A stretch of DNA of 64,000 bases from assembly GCF_017873605.1 (NCBI RefSeq), contig NZ_JAGGKI010000005.1, positions 1 through 64,000 of the forward strand, in the 5' to 3' direction. The position numbers were made by a program, and so were the translations under genes. Below, one piece after another: positions 42,616 to 52,192 of this stretch; within the stretch, counting starts at the first letter, position 1, and every line of letters starts with the position of its first letter. Below the pieces are notes generated by a model. That model made no database searches, had not been told where the DNA came from, and saw only the letters and a program-made list of their open reading frames with translations. The DNA is from Paenibacillus lactis. Lineage in GTDB: Bacteria > Bacillota > Bacilli > Paenibacillales > Paenibacillaceae.

Positions 42616-43644
42616 TTGGCTGTCATCATTTACCCGAGAACGATGAACTGGTCTTATATGAAGCAAAGACCGCAGCAGCTTATGACTCAATTAGGCGCAC
42701 TAGGTCATCAGGTTTTCTTCGAAAACCTGGCACCGCTGGATTCAGAGTTTACAGAGATTGAAGAGAATGTCTATCTATTTACGGATACGAAGGCGTTCTT
42801 GTACAAGAAGCTTCCTGCTCTTCGCAAGGAGCACCCGGTTGTCGTCTGGACGACCTGGTCCAAGCTCCGCACACGCATCGAGACGCTGTTCAAGCCGGAC
42901 ATTACGATCTATGACTGCTGTGATGAATTTCCGCACTGGGCGAAATACGAGCCGAAGATGATCGAATCGGCAGACCATGTTGTGTGCACGGCCGATGTGA
43001 TCCACACCCGTCTTTCGCTTGCGTATCCGGAAAAACCACTGACCTTGATTCCAAACGGAGCGGATCCTTCATTCTTCCATATCCCGGCAACGGAGCGTCC
43101 CGCCGACCTGCCGGAAGGTCCCGTTGCCGCTTATATCGGCGCCTGGGCTTATTGGGTCGATCATGAGCTGTTTGCTAAGGCGGCTGCCGCATATCCCCAT
43201 GTCCATTTCGTTTCGATCGGCGCTCCTTACGGCAGCTCGGGAGATTACTCGCACCTTCCCAATGTGCATATTCTCGGTGAAAAGCCCCACTATGAGCTCA
43301 AGCGCTATCTTCGCCATATCGATGTTGCCTTAATCCCGTTTCAATATCATCCGATTACGCTTGCCACCAATCCGGTAAAAGCCTACGAGTATATGGCAGC
43401 AGGCGTCCGCGTATTATCGACCGCCCTGCCGGAGTGCATCGCCATGGAACCGCATGTGAGAACCGCGACCACCCATGACGATTTCATCTCGAAACTTGGC
43501 GATATTCTACAGCACCCGGATTCGGAGGAGAGCAAGCAGGCCAGAATCGCCTATGCACGCAGCAACCGCTGGATCGAGCGCGGTAAGGCGGCGGATCAGG
43601 TCATTGCGGAAACGATTCGTCTCAGAGGGCTCGGCGGGAGATGA
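42616..43644 (+). CDS. Glycosyltransferase, GT-B fold (GT1/GT4-like)
   Basis: A 342-residue protein with a GT-B layout. The N-terminal half is MAVIIYPRTMNWSYMKQRPQ, QLMTQLGALGHQVFFENLAP. The C-terminal nucleotide-sugar half has LIPNGADPSFFHIPA, GPVAAYIGAWAYWVDHELFA, and FQYHPITLATNPVKAYEYMA, AGVRVLSTALPE (the E/PxxxxEYMA signature). No membrane segment. The start is TTG at 42616, placed by AAGGAGG eight bases upstream. The following gene overlaps its stop by ATGA, so the products act in one path. Acceptor and donor are unknown. Confidence 0.85.
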   Translation: MAVIIYPRTMNWSYMKQRPQQLMTQLGALGHQVFFENLAPLDSEFTEIEENVYLFTDTKAFLYKKLPALRKEHPVVVWTTWSKLRTRIETLFKPDITIYDCCDEFPHWAKYEPKMIESADHVVCTADVIHTRLSLAYPEKPLTLIPNGADPSFFHIPATERPADLPEGPVAAYIGAWAYWVDHELFAKAAAAYPHVHFVSIGAPYGSSGDYSHLPNVHILGEKPHYELKRYLRHIDVALIPFQYHPITLATNPVKAYEYMAAGVRVLSTALPECIAMEPHVRTATTHDDFISKLGDILQHPDSEESKQARIAYARSNRWIERGKAADQVIAETIRLRGLGGR

Positions 43645-44858
43645 AGACGCTTGACATTCTTCATTCCCGGCCCTTCGGCTTCACCCGGGACGAGATTGCC
43701 GCCTATCGCGACCGGATTCTCGAAGAAGTGCGCCGGTCCGGCAGCGAGTGGGTAGTATCAAGCAGCATGAGCCTTCCTGCCCATAGGCAATGGCTCCGAT
43801 CCTACGACTGGGCTTCCGATATACCGCAGGAAGCCGTCTGTATATGTGTGGACGGGATCCCCTGCTTATGGCGGAGGGAATGGCTCCGAAACCGCCTGTC
43901 GGAATGGAACAGCCGCCTTCCGGCAGCACGCTTTCTTCAGGATGATCTGATGCCGGATGACGAGAGCCAAATTTTCCGGACGGAAACGTCTTTTTCGGGA
44001 GGCTTAAGCATCGAAGGCTCCGGAAGCCGAAATCTCACCAGCCGAATCCCGATTTCTCAGCTTCATGATCGCGAATATATTGCCCCTCTCCTTGCCGCTG
44101 CACAGCAGCATCCGCCCCATTTGCATGTTCCTTCACAACAAGCAGCGTGTTCTGTTACCCGAGTGAAGCCTGCTGTTTCCATTCTCATGAGCGTTCACAA
44201 TATGCGAGACACCATGGGCTGGAGCATCCGCTCGGTGCTGGCGCAGTCCAGCGAGGATTGGGAGCTGATCATCGGCGATGACGCCTCGGATGACGACACC
44301 CTTGAAGAAGCATGCTTTTATTCCGACCCCCGCATTAAGATCCTTCTGCATTCGCGCAATCGCGGCAAGGCGGTCATGATGAACCGGCTGCTTGAGGAAG
44401 CCAGGGGCCGCTATATACTGGAGCTGGACGGCGATGACTGGCTTGCTCCAGATACGGTGCGGCTGCTGTCCGAAGCTCTTGACCAGGCGCCGGAAGCCGG
44501 CATGGCGACAGCCTCCTATGCGTGGTGGATCCGTACGAGACAATTGGGACCGGTCTGGAAAGGCACCATGAGCAGCGTGAACCCGCCGGAGCAGGCCCTT
44601 TCCTCGCAACATTCCGCGCTGGCCCATCCCCTCGTTCCTCGGATGTACCGAGCAGCATCGCTGAAGGCGATCGGAGGGTGGTGGGACCGGGAGGATCGCT
44701 TCGGACGAATATTTGAAGATATCGAACTAACCTCCCGCTTGCTTGACCATCACCTTCTCGTTCAGGTTCCGGCTGTGTTGTATCACCGCGTAATTTACGG
44801 GAGCAGCATCAGCCAGCGCAGCCGGGACCTGTTCCCGGCCTGGCGTAAATCCCGTTAA
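43641..44858 (+). CDS. Glycosyltransferase family 2 with extra N-terminal domain
   Basis: A 405-residue protein. The C-terminal half (about 173-400) is a GT-A family 2 domain: PAVSILMSVHNMRDTMGWSI, SVLAQSSEDWELIIGDDASD, NRGKAVMMNRLLEEARGRYI and the metal-binding LELDGDDWLAPDTV (DGDD serves as DxD). The first ~170 residues (opening MKTLDILHSRPFGFTRDEIA) have no recognised fold and may bind the acceptor. The ATG overlaps the previous stop by 4 bases. It is soluble, likely at the membrane face with its neighbours. Confidence 0.85.
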   Translation: MKTLDILHSRPFGFTRDEIAAYRDRILEEVRRSGSEWVVSSSMSLPAHRQWLRSYDWASDIPQEAVCICVDGIPCLWRREWLRNRLSEWNSRLPAARFLQDDLMPDDESQIFRTETSFSGGLSIEGSGSRNLTSRIPISQLHDREYIAPLLAAAQQHPPHLHVPSQQAACSVTRVKPAVSILMSVHNMRDTMGWSIRSVLAQSSEDWELIIGDDASDDDTLEEACFYSDPRIKILLHSRNRGKAVMMNRLLEEARGRYILELDGDDWLAPDTVRLLSEALDQAPEAGMATASYAWWIRTRQLGPVWKGTMSSVNPPEQALSSQHSALAHPLVPRMYRAASLKAIGGWWDREDRFGRIFEDIELTSRLLDHHLLVQVPAVLYHRVIYGSSISQRSRDLFPAWRKSR

Positions 44859-44900
44859 CGTCGATGCGGTTCGGCTTGACTATAAAGGAGGTGAAACGTT

Positions 44901-45908
44901 ATGCAAATTGCCGCTTCCGGATATTACGGAATGGGAAATTTCGGGGACGATCTGTTCCTTCATACCCTCCGCCAGGTTTTTGACAATCACCACGTCTACC
45001 CTTGGAATTCCCGGCTGGACCCGAATCAGACCGATGCGTTCATCATCGGTGGAGGCGATCTGATCACGCCTTACTCCTTCAACAACTATTATTTCCCTGA
45101 ACAGCTCAAGGGAAGGCCTGTCTGGGTCTATGGCGTTGGCATTGTGGACGCTTACCCCGAGCACACCTGGCCGGAGGATCAGGTCTCCGCTTACCGGGAT
45201 ATGATCTCGGCGGCCCAGCGTGCGGTGTTCCGGGATGAGAGGTCCCAAGCGATCGCGCAGCGGGCTAGGTTTCACCGAAATGCCGAGGTCGCTCCGGATA
45301 TCGTGTTCGGATACCGGCAGCCGGCCATTCCCGTAAAGCGTTTCTCGAGACGTCCGACGATCGGCGTGGTCGTATTCTCGTATTCTTCCTTCCCGATGGA
45401 CAATATGACGAAGCTGCTTGCGCATTTGAACCAAAAGGGGTACCACTTGGCTCTCATACCGGTCATCCATCATCCGGGCAATGCCTATTCCGACTACAGC
45501 ACATGCTTGCAGCTGCAGCAGAAGGTGAAGGAGCTGTCGCCGCACGCGTCGATCGAAACGCTTCCTTTTCTGATGGATATCGAGCTGACGTACAGCTTCA
45601 TTCAATCCGTCGATTATTTGATCTCCTTCAAGCTTCACCCGTCCCTTGCGGCCCTTCGGGGAGGTAAGCCTGTCCTGGCCTTCAGCACGATGGGCAAAGT
45701 GCACAGTCTTCTGTGCTCTTTCGGGCTTGGGCAGTACGTGGTCGATTACCGGCAGCCGCTGGATGAATTGGTTGAACGCGCCGAGCGTTTTTTGAAATAC
45801 GGGCCCGGCCACCTGGACTGCGCACTGCCGCTCATCCGGGACACCGAGCAACGAAGCCTGGCTTCCCTGCTCGAGCTAAAGTCTGACATTGAACAATTCA
45901 AACGATAA
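44901..45908 (+). CDS. Polysaccharide pyruvyltransferase-family protein (CsaB-like)
   Basis: A 335-residue protein. Motifs: MQIAASGYYGMGNFGDDLFL (family start), DAFIIGGGDLITPYSFNNYY, VWVYGVGIVDAYPEH, RDERSQAIAQRA, APDIVFGY, VDYLISFKLHPSLAALRGGK. The family transfers pyruvate from phosphoenolpyruvate to sugars of wall or spore polysaccharide, which can serve as anchors for SLH-domain proteins. AAAGGAGG is upstream. It follows the glycosyltransferase pair after 42 bases and is probably in the same operon. Confidence 0.85.
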   Translation: MQIAASGYYGMGNFGDDLFLHTLRQVFDNHHVYPWNSRLDPNQTDAFIIGGGDLITPYSFNNYYFPEQLKGRPVWVYGVGIVDAYPEHTWPEDQVSAYRDMISAAQRAVFRDERSQAIAQRARFHRNAEVAPDIVFGYRQPAIPVKRFSRRPTIGVVVFSYSSFPMDNMTKLLAHLNQKGYHLALIPVIHHPGNAYSDYSTCLQLQQKVKELSPHASIETLPFLMDIELTYSFIQSVDYLISFKLHPSLAALRGGKPVLAFSTMGKVHSLLCSFGLGQYVVDYRQPLDELVERAERFLKYGPGHLDCALPLIRDTEQRSLASLLELKSDIEQFKR

Positions 45909-45926
45909 CAGAAAGGAGAATGACCC

Positions 45927-46247
45927 ATGTGCTGTTTCCTGTTCGGCAGACGACTTGCTGCCAAAGTAAAGGCGTTATCGCGCCAGGTTGAGCTTCTCAG
46001 CCGGCAAACCGAACACTTAACCGAACGGGTAGAATCGCTGGAGGACCAGGTTCGAACCGGGTTGATCATCATTCCGGAGCTGATTGAATATTTCGGAGCC
46101 CGGATCGGCCAGAGGGTACGTGTAGGCACGACCTTCGTTACCCTGGAAGGCGTCGTTCTGGCGACGGCCGACGACGGAGTCCAGCTCCGGGAGGCTTCTG
46201 GCGATCTCGTTCTGATTCCTTTTACCAATATTACGTCCGTGCAGTAA
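45927..46247 (+). CDS. DUF2642-like small protein with N-terminal coiled coil
   Basis: A 106-residue protein. Residues about 10-48 are a heptad-like coiled coil (VKALSRQVELLSRQTEHLTE, RVESLEDQV). About 55-106 is a small beta domain (LIEYFGARIGQRVRVGTTFV, TLEGVVLATADDGVQLREAS, DLVLIPFTNITSV) like DUF2642 proteins, several of which are in spore coats. CCF with two N-terminal cysteines is unusual. GAAAGGAG precedes the ATG. It belongs to the polysaccharide unit; a spore-surface scaffold role is inferred. Confidence 0.7.
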   Translation: MCCFLFGRRLAAKVKALSRQVELLSRQTEHLTERVESLEDQVRTGLIIIPELIEYFGARIGQRVRVGTTFVTLEGVVLATADDGVQLREASGDLVLIPFTNITSVQ

Positions 46248-46312
46248 CGTTTGCTCGAGAGAGACTGATTGGATTCACTGTTCATGATTTTGAAAAAGGA
46301 GGCGAACCCCTT

Positions 46313-46516
46313 ATGCGTTTTGTAGATTGGCTCCAAGGCTTTATCGGATCCGAAACCGAGGTGGCGGTGTCCGGCGATATCATCGTCGGGACGTTAACCG
46401 CGGTCGAAGACAGCACCGTGACGTTAAAGGTGCCGCCGATCATTTATGGTCCTCCGACCGATACGGCGATCATTCCGCTCCGGTCGATCGAATTCGTACG
46501 CATCGTTTCGTCCTGA
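46313..46516 (+). CDS. DUF2642-like small protein
   Basis: A 67-residue protein, a stand-alone beta domain: FVDWLQGFIGSETEVAVSGD, IIVGTLTAVEDSTVTLKVPP, TAIIPLRSIEFVRIVSS. It resembles the C-terminal domain of the preceding gene (G-x-x-V/T-x-V, I-P-L/F at the same places), so the two are probably diverged duplicates. AAAGGAGGCG precedes the ATG. A shared bidirectional terminator with ftsY follows. Confidence 0.7.
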   Translation: MRFVDWLQGFIGSETEVAVSGDIIVGTLTAVEDSTVTLKVPPIIYGPPTDTAIIPLRSIEFVRIVSS

Positions 46517-46585
46517 TCGGGTTCCTGTAACTTAGACAGTAAAAGGAGGGGAGGCATGGCGCGCCCGCATGCCTTGCCAAATAAT

Positions 46586-46629
46586 AAAGAGGCGGCCCTT
46601 AGGTCACAGACCTTGAGGCTCGCCTCTTT
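46586..46629. terminator. Bidirectional terminator between the DUF2642 gene and ftsY
   Basis: AAAGAGGCG (46586-46594) pairs with CGCCTCTTT (46621-46629), with an inner AAGGTC-type stem; it lies between the two convergent genes. Confidence 0.85.
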
Positions 46630-46673
46630 GTTATGCTTCACGATGTATTCCATAACGGATTAGCGAATACAGA

Positions 46674-47672
46674 TCAATTCGAGTCCGCAGGGCCTTCTTC
46701 TTCTTTGATCAGCCCGGCGAACAGCGCATGCACGAACTGCTCGGAATCGAAGGTCTGCAGATCCTCCATCTTCTCCCCGAGGCCTACGAGCTTCACCGGC
46801 AGGTTCAGCTCCTGGCGGATGGCGATAACGATGCCGCCCTTTGCCGTTCCATCGAGCTTTGTGAGGACAAGTCCGGTTACGCCGCTCTTCTCGCCGAACA
46901 GCTTCGCCTGACTCAGCGCATTCTGGCCTGTCGTAGCATCCAGCACCATCAGCACTTCATGCGGCGCACTCGGAATTTCCCGCTGGATCACGCGGAAGAT
47001 CTTGTTAAGCTCTTCCATCAGATTCGTTTTGTTCTGGAGGCGTCCAGCCGTATCGCAGAGCAGGACATCCGCTTGCCGCTGCTTGGCCGCTTGTACGGCG
47101 TCAAACATGACGGCCGCCGGGTCCGATCCCGCCTGCTGCTTGATGACTTCAACGCCAACCCGCTCGCCCCAAACCTCGAGCTGCTCGATCGCCCCTGCGC
47201 GGAAGGTATCTCCTGCCGCCAGCAGCACTTTTTTCCCTTGCTGCTTGTAGCGGTGTGCCAGCTTGCCGATCGTTGTGGTCTTGCCAACGCCGTTGACGCC
47301 GACAAACAGGATCACCGTAATGCCGTCCGGATTTTCGCGGAGCTCGTTGCTGCTGTCATCGCGAAGCAGCTCCATCAGCTTCTCGGACAATACCGGCTGC
47401 AAATCCGCCGCATCCTCGATCCGGCGCTTCTTGACCTCCGCCCGGAGGTCGTCCATCAGATCCATCACCGTATTGACGCCGACATCGGCACCGATCAGGA
47501 TCTCCTCCAGCTCCTCATAGAACTCCTCGTCTATTTTTTTGCGCCGGGTTACAAGATCCGATACCTTCTCGATGAATCCCTTCCGCGTTTTTTCGAGTCC
47601 GTCGCGGAACTGCTTCGTTACATTCTCGGTCTTGCTCGAAATGCTCTCTTTCAATCTCTTAAAAAAGCTCAT
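46674..47672 (-). CDS. ftsY: Signal recognition particle receptor FtsY
   Basis: A 332-residue SRP receptor GTPase. It has a short basic N-terminal part (MSFFKRLKESISSKTENVTK) in place of the long acidic A domain of enterobacteria, an N domain (RRKKIDEEFYEELEEILIGA, DVGVNTVMDLMDDLRAEVKK) and a G domain with FVGVNGVGKTTTIGKLAHRY (G1), LLCDTAGRLQNKTNLMEEL (G3) and LTKLDGTAKGGIVIAI (G4). The ATG at 47672 follows GGAGGG; an in-frame ATG at 47684 precedes that site. It lies 29 bases after smc. Confidence 0.97.
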   Translation of the reverse strand: MSFFKRLKESISSKTENVTKQFRDGLEKTRKGFIEKVSDLVTRRKKIDEEFYEELEEILIGADVGVNTVMDLMDDLRAEVKKRRIEDAADLQPVLSEKLMELLRDDSSNELRENPDGITVILFVGVNGVGKTTTIGKLAHRYKQQGKKVLLAAGDTFRAGAIEQLEVWGERVGVEVIKQQAGSDPAAVMFDAVQAAKQRQADVLLCDTAGRLQNKTNLMEELNKIFRVIQREIPSAPHEVLMVLDATTGQNALSQAKLFGEKSGVTGLVLTKLDGTAKGGIVIAIRQELNLPVKLVGLGEKMEDLQTFDSEQFVHALFAGLIKEEEGPADSN

Positions 47673-47701
47673 AGTTCCCTCCACACATGTTAAATGTTCT
47701 A

Positions 47702-50700
47702 TCAGGCAATTTCCGCTTCTTCATTCTCCAGCTTGACGGACACGAGCTTCGATACGCCGCCTTCCTCCATCGTGACCCCGTACAGCACGTCCGCTTCTTC
47801 CATCGTTCCTTTACGGTGAGTGACCACGATAAACTGCGTCTGCTCGGAAAACTCGCGCAAATACTGGGCAAAGCGCACAACGTTCGCTTCATCCAGTGCC
47901 GCCTCGACCTCATCCAGCACGCAGAACGGCACCGGCTTCACATGCAGAATGGCGAATAGAAGCGCCATGGCGGTCAGCGCACGTTCTCCGCCTGACAGCA
48001 GCTGCAGATTTTGCAGCTTCTTGCCCGGCGGCTGCGCGACGATATCGATACCCGTCTCCAAGAGACGATCCGGATCGATCAGAACAAGGTCTGCGCGCCC
48101 GCCTCCGAACAGCTTCGTAAATACGGTTCCGAACTCGCGGCGAATCGCATCAAAGGTCTGCTTAAAGCGCCTTGACATCTCATCATCCATTTCTTTGATG
48201 ACTTGATACAGCGTCGTTTTCGCCTCGACCAGGTCGGCCTTCTGTTCGCTGAGGAACTGATAGCGTTCATTGACGCGCTGGTATTCCTCAATCGCGCCGA
48301 GGTTCACGTCCCCGAGGCCAGCAATGGAGCGCTTCAAATCCCGCACTTCATGCTGCGCGGACGTCACGTCCTCCGGCACCGGGTAGCGCTGCTTGGCCAG
48401 CTCATAGCTGAGCTCGTAATCCTCGCTTAATTTCTTAAGTATATTCTCCAGCTCCACATCGAGCCGGTTAACTCCGATTTCGGTCTCGCGGAGCTTATCT
48501 TCCACCGCTTTCAGCTGGATGCGCTGCTCCTTTGTCTCGCTCTCCGCTAGCTCCAGCTTTCGGCCAAGAGCCGTGCGCGCCGCCCGCTTGAACTCGAGCT
48601 GCTGCGCCGCCTCTTCCTTCTTCAGCTTGTACTCGTTCAAATTCTCGATCTGCTTGACGCTTTCGCGCTCATTCTGCTCGAGGTCGGCTTGAACCGAGGC
48701 CAGCATCGTACGGTTCTGCTTTTGTTGTTTCTCATGATTATCGACATCGGATTGCAGCCGCTTCAGCTGCTCCTCCAATGAGAAGGTCTCCTGATCCAGC
48801 TTGCCCTCACGGACTTTGAGCAGCGTAAGCTGGCTCTGCAGCTCTTCCTTGGCCGACTCATTGGCCTTGCGGGCAAATTCCGCCGCTTGAATGGCCTGAT
48901 GCGTCGCCTTCTCCTCTTCCTCCAGCTGCTGCAGGAGCTTCTCCGCGCGGGCTCTCGCCTCCTGAATCTGCTTCGCTTCCTGCTCCTGGCTGCTCTTCTC
49001 CTCGCCGGCAAGCTCTGCCTGCTCCAGCACGTGACGCAGCTCATGCTCCAGCTGCTTCCGGTCTCCAGCCGCCTGCTGCTCTTCAATGCGCTTGTCGTCC
49101 CCTGCTTTACGCAGCGAATCCAGCTTATCCTGAGATTCCAGCATTTGCGTTCGTACGCCTTCGATGCCTTGGCGAAGCTTGTCCAGCTGGCGCTCGGTTT
49201 CCGTAATCTCTTGATCCAGCTGCTCCAGCTGGCGTTTGCGGCCAAGCAGGCTGTTCGTTTTCTTATGATGGCTTCCGCCGGTCATCGAACCGCCCGCATT
49301 GACGACATCTCCTTCCAGCGTCACGACACGGAAGCGGTAGGAGAACCGCGCTGCAATCTTGTTGGCCTGCTCCAGCGTCTCGGCAATCACGACATTGCCG
49401 AGCAAGCTGCCGACGATGTTGCTGTAACGCGGATCGTACTGCACGAGCTCGGAGCCGAAGCCGACAAACCCTGGCTCCCCTTCGGCCAGCGACCGGTCCG
49501 ATCCGGAGACATTCCGCGGCCGGATGACGTCCAGCGGCAGAAATGTCGCCCGTCCTAGCTGCCGCTGCTTCAGGAAGGAGATCGCCTGCCGCGATACCGC
49601 TTCGTTATCCATAACGATATGCTGTACCGATGCTCCGAGCGCCGTTTCCATGGCCAGCTCCAGCCTTTCCGGCACGCGGATCAGCTCCGCCACCGCCCCA
49701 TGGACACCCTGGAGCACCGATTTGCGCGATGCCTTCAGCACTTCCTTAACGCCCAGCATGAAGCCGTCAAAGTCATCCTGCAGCTCTTTCATGGTATCCC
49801 TGCGGGCAATTTGAGCTTCCCGCTTCTGCTCCCATTTCCGTAGCGCGCCCTGCGTCTCATCGAGCAGCTTCTGCAGCGACTGGTAACGCTCGCTCTCGCT
49901 GATGTACCCGCTGCGCAGATCGGCGATTTCCTTACCGAAGCGTTCGATGCTGCGGTCGATGCTCTCCTTGCGGCGAAGCAGATCCTCTTTCAAGGCCTCC
50001 CATTTGCCGGATTCCTCCTGTGCGCGATTCATCCGGCGCTCCAGCGCTTCCTGCTGTTGATCCGCATAACGGATTTCATTGCGCGCTTGGGCCATCCGGT
50101 TCATCAGCTCGAGCAAATTGCCTTTCAGGCTCTCCTCCTGCTCCTGGCTGATCCCGCCGGTGACGCCGACCAGCTTGGCTTCTTCCGCCGAGAGCTGATC
50201 CCGAACCTGAATCAGTTCCTGCTTCAGCTCCGACAGCTTGCTCTTCATGCGTTCAAGCTCTCCTACCCGCTCGGCAAGATGGGTATCGCCCGAATGGAGG
50301 CTGTCCTCCAGCTGCTCCCGCGTGCGCTCCAGATTCCGGCGGCGCTCCTTGAGCACTTCCCCGTACCCCTCGCTCTTCTCGAACAGCTCGCTGTATTGCA
50401 GAAGCTGGCTCTGGATGTCCTCCACTTCCTGCTCCAGCTGCCGCAGCGCCGATCGGTCGCTCTCCAGCTTGGCATCATGCGCGGAAACGACCGTTGACAG
50501 GGCAAGCTGCTCTTCCTTCAGCTGCTCGAGCTTTGCATTCGCTTCGCTCCATGCGTTATGAATCTGCTCAATTTGGTATACGTACAGCGATATTTCCTTA
50601 TGCTTCAGCTCCTCGCGGAGCTCCTTGTAACGGACCGCTTTCTCGGACTGCTCCTTCAGCGGTCCGATCTGATCCTCAAGCTCTGTGACAAGATCGTGGA

Positions 50701-51271
50701 TGCGGAGCAGGTTCTGCTCCGTCTCATCCAGCTTGCGCACGGATTCTTTTTTGCGCGATTTATATTTAACAATACCGGAAGCTTCCTCAAATATGCCCCT
50801 GCGGTCTTCCGATCTTGTGCTTAAGATCTCTTCGATACGCCCCTGTCCAATGATGGAATAGGCTTCCTTGCCGATCCCCGTGTCCATGAACAGCTCCGTA
50901 ATATCCTTGAGCCTGCAGGACTGCCTGTTGATGAAATATTCGCTGTCGCCGCTTCGGTGCACCCGTCTGGTCACCGTTACCTCGTGAAAATCAAGCGGAA
51001 GCACATGATCCTCATTGTCGAGCGTAAGCGATACTTCGCCATAGTTGACCGCCTTACGCGCATCGCTGCCGGCAAAAATAATGTCCTCCATCTTCCCGCC
51101 GCGAAGCGATTTGGCGCTCTGCTCCCCAAGGACCCAGCGGATCCCGTCGGAGATGTTGCTCTTGCCGCTGCCATTCGGACCTACGACAGCCGTAATGCCG
51201 CGCACGAATTCCATCTCCGTTTTATCGGCAAACGACTTAAATCCTGCTAGCTCAATCCGTTTCAAAAACAT
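47702..51271 (-). CDS. smc: Chromosome segregation/condensation protein SMC
   Basis: A 1189-residue SMC, full length. N-terminal head with Walker A VVGPNGSGKSNISDGIRWVL and Q-loop; first coiled coil about 170-500; hinge about 515-660 (VHGAVAELIRVPERLELAME, GRATFLPLDVI, GDVVNAGGSMTGGSHHKKTN); second coiled coil to about 1020; C-terminal head with signature LLSGGERALTAMALLFAILH and Walker B PFCVLDEVEAALDEANVVRF. It works with ScpA and ScpB to extrude DNA loops. Ordinary for the family. Confidence 0.98.
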   Translation of the reverse strand: MFLKRIELAGFKSFADKTEMEFVRGITAVVGPNGSGKSNISDGIRWVLGEQSAKSLRGGKMEDIIFAGSDARKAVNYGEVSLTLDNEDHVLPLDFHEVTVTRRVHRSGDSEYFINRQSCRLKDITELFMDTGIGKEAYSIIGQGRIEEILSTRSEDRRGIFEEASGIVKYKSRKKESVRKLDETEQNLLRIHDLVTELEDQIGPLKEQSEKAVRYKELREELKHKEISLYVYQIEQIHNAWSEANAKLEQLKEEQLALSTVVSAHDAKLESDRSALRQLEQEVEDIQSQLLQYSELFEKSEGYGEVLKERRRNLERTREQLEDSLHSGDTHLAERVGELERMKSKLSELKQELIQVRDQLSAEEAKLVGVTGGISQEQEESLKGNLLELMNRMAQARNEIRYADQQQEALERRMNRAQEESGKWEALKEDLLRRKESIDRSIERFGKEIADLRSGYISESERYQSLQKLLDETQGALRKWEQKREAQIARRDTMKELQDDFDGFMLGVKEVLKASRKSVLQGVHGAVAELIRVPERLELAMETALGASVQHIVMDNEAVSRQAISFLKQRQLGRATFLPLDVIRPRNVSGSDRSLAEGEPGFVGFGSELVQYDPRYSNIVGSLLGNVVIAETLEQANKIAARFSYRFRVVTLEGDVVNAGGSMTGGSHHKKTNSLLGRKRQLEQLDQEITETERQLDKLRQGIEGVRTQMLESQDKLDSLRKAGDDKRIEEQQAAGDRKQLEHELRHVLEQAELAGEEKSSQEQEAKQIQEARARAEKLLQQLEEEEKATHQAIQAAEFARKANESAKEELQSQLTLLKVREGKLDQETFSLEEQLKRLQSDVDNHEKQQKQNRTMLASVQADLEQNERESVKQIENLNEYKLKKEEAAQQLEFKRAARTALGRKLELAESETKEQRIQLKAVEDKLRETEIGVNRLDVELENILKKLSEDYELSYELAKQRYPVPEDVTSAQHEVRDLKRSIAGLGDVNLGAIEEYQRVNERYQFLSEQKADLVEAKTTLYQVIKEMDDEMSRRFKQTFDAIRREFGTVFTKLFGGGRADLVLIDPDRLLETGIDIVAQPPGKKLQNLQLLSGGERALTAMALLFAILHVKPVPFCVLDEVEAALDEANVVRFAQYLREFSEQTQFIVVTHRKGTMEEADVLYGVTMEEGGVSKLVSVKLENEEAEIA

Positions 51272-51392
51272 ATACGACCCATCACCTCTTTACGCTATTG
51301 TACCACAAGCAGAATCGGCTTTTCCGCTGTCTATGGACGGAGTTTTTCTTCCGAAAAAAGTCGACTCTCCTATCAGGATAGCTGGACAACGA

Positions 51393-51454
51393 AAAGAGCA
51401 AAAAACAGTCATTTCATCCGGATCCGGTTATCTGCCTGACTGCTCTTTGCTCTT
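51393..51454 (-). terminator. Hairpin between rnc and smc
   Basis: AAGAGCAAAAAACAGTCA (51393-51410) can pair with TGACTGCTCTTTGCTCTT (51437-51454), with an inner ATCCGGAT palindrome. On the minus strand a TTTTTT and later TTTT are part of the right arm. It may reduce read-through into smc or be a processing site. Confidence 0.6.
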
Positions 51455-51481
51455 TGTTTGTCCTATTCCTAAAGCGAAGCA

Positions 51482-52183
51482 TCAGCCGTCCGAGCGCTTC
51501 AGCTGCTTGAGCGCTACCGCCGCCGCTTGCTGCTCGGCTTCCTTCTTGGATCTTCCGCTTCCGCGTCCAAGACATTTGCTTCCCATGTATACCTCTGAGA
51601 CAAACTCCCGCTCATGTGCCGGTCCACGCTCCTCGACGATGCGATATTCCAGCGCACCCATGCTGTGATGCTGCGTCAGTTCTTGAAGCTCGGTCTTATA
51701 ATCGCTCATCTGCGGACGGCCATTGACGGTGATTGAAGGAAATACATGATCGTGCAAAAATTGACGCACCGCCTCCAGTCCTTGATCCAGATAAAGCGCC
51801 CCCACAAACGATTCGAATACATCAGCCAGAAGAGCCGGGCGGGTACGTCCGCCCGTCATTTCCTCTCCCTTGCCGAGCAATACGTACCGTCCGAAATCCA
51901 GACGCAGGGCGAACTGCACAAGCGAAGGCTCGCATACGATGGAAGCCCGAAGCTTGGTCAGCTCTCCTTCCGGCCGGTCCGGAAACAGATTGTATAGAAA
52001 CTCGCTGACGGTCAGCTCCAGAACCGCATCGCCCAAAAATTCGAGGCGTTCATTGTCCTGGTTCTGACTGAAGCGGTGTTCGTTTACATAAGATGCGTGG
52101 GTAAAGGCCTGCTTCAGCAGCATTGCATTTCGAAATTGAATATGGAGTTTATGCTGTAACTGCTTCAGATCTCCACTCAACAC
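51482..52183 (-). CDS. rnc: Ribonuclease III
   Basis: A 233-residue double-strand RNA endonuclease. The catalytic domain has the signature [20 protein letters not shown], and [20 protein letters not shown] supplies the second acidic pair. The C-terminal dsRNA-binding domain reads [20 protein letters not shown], then [20 protein letters not shown]. It lies between fabF and smc, the usual place in Bacillales. Confidence 0.97.
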   Translation of the reverse strand: MLSGDLKQLQHKLHIQFRNAMLLKQAFTHASYVNEHRFSQNQDNERLEFLGDAVLELTVSEFLYNLFPDRPEGELTKLRASIVCEPSLVQFALRLDFGRYVLLGKGEEMTGGRTRPALLADVFESFVGALYLDQGLEAVRQFLHDHVFPSITVNGRPQMSDYKTELQELTQHHSMGALEYRIVEERGPAHEREFVSEVYMGSKCLGRGSGRSKKEAEQQAAAVALKQLKRSDG

Positions 52184-52192
52184 ACTATCTCC

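Noticed and set aside
45746..46336. 196-codon minus-strand frame over the pyruvyltransferase/DUF2642 junction
   Set aside because: Ser/Arg-rich shadow frame opposite well-formed plus-strand genes with good ribosome sites.
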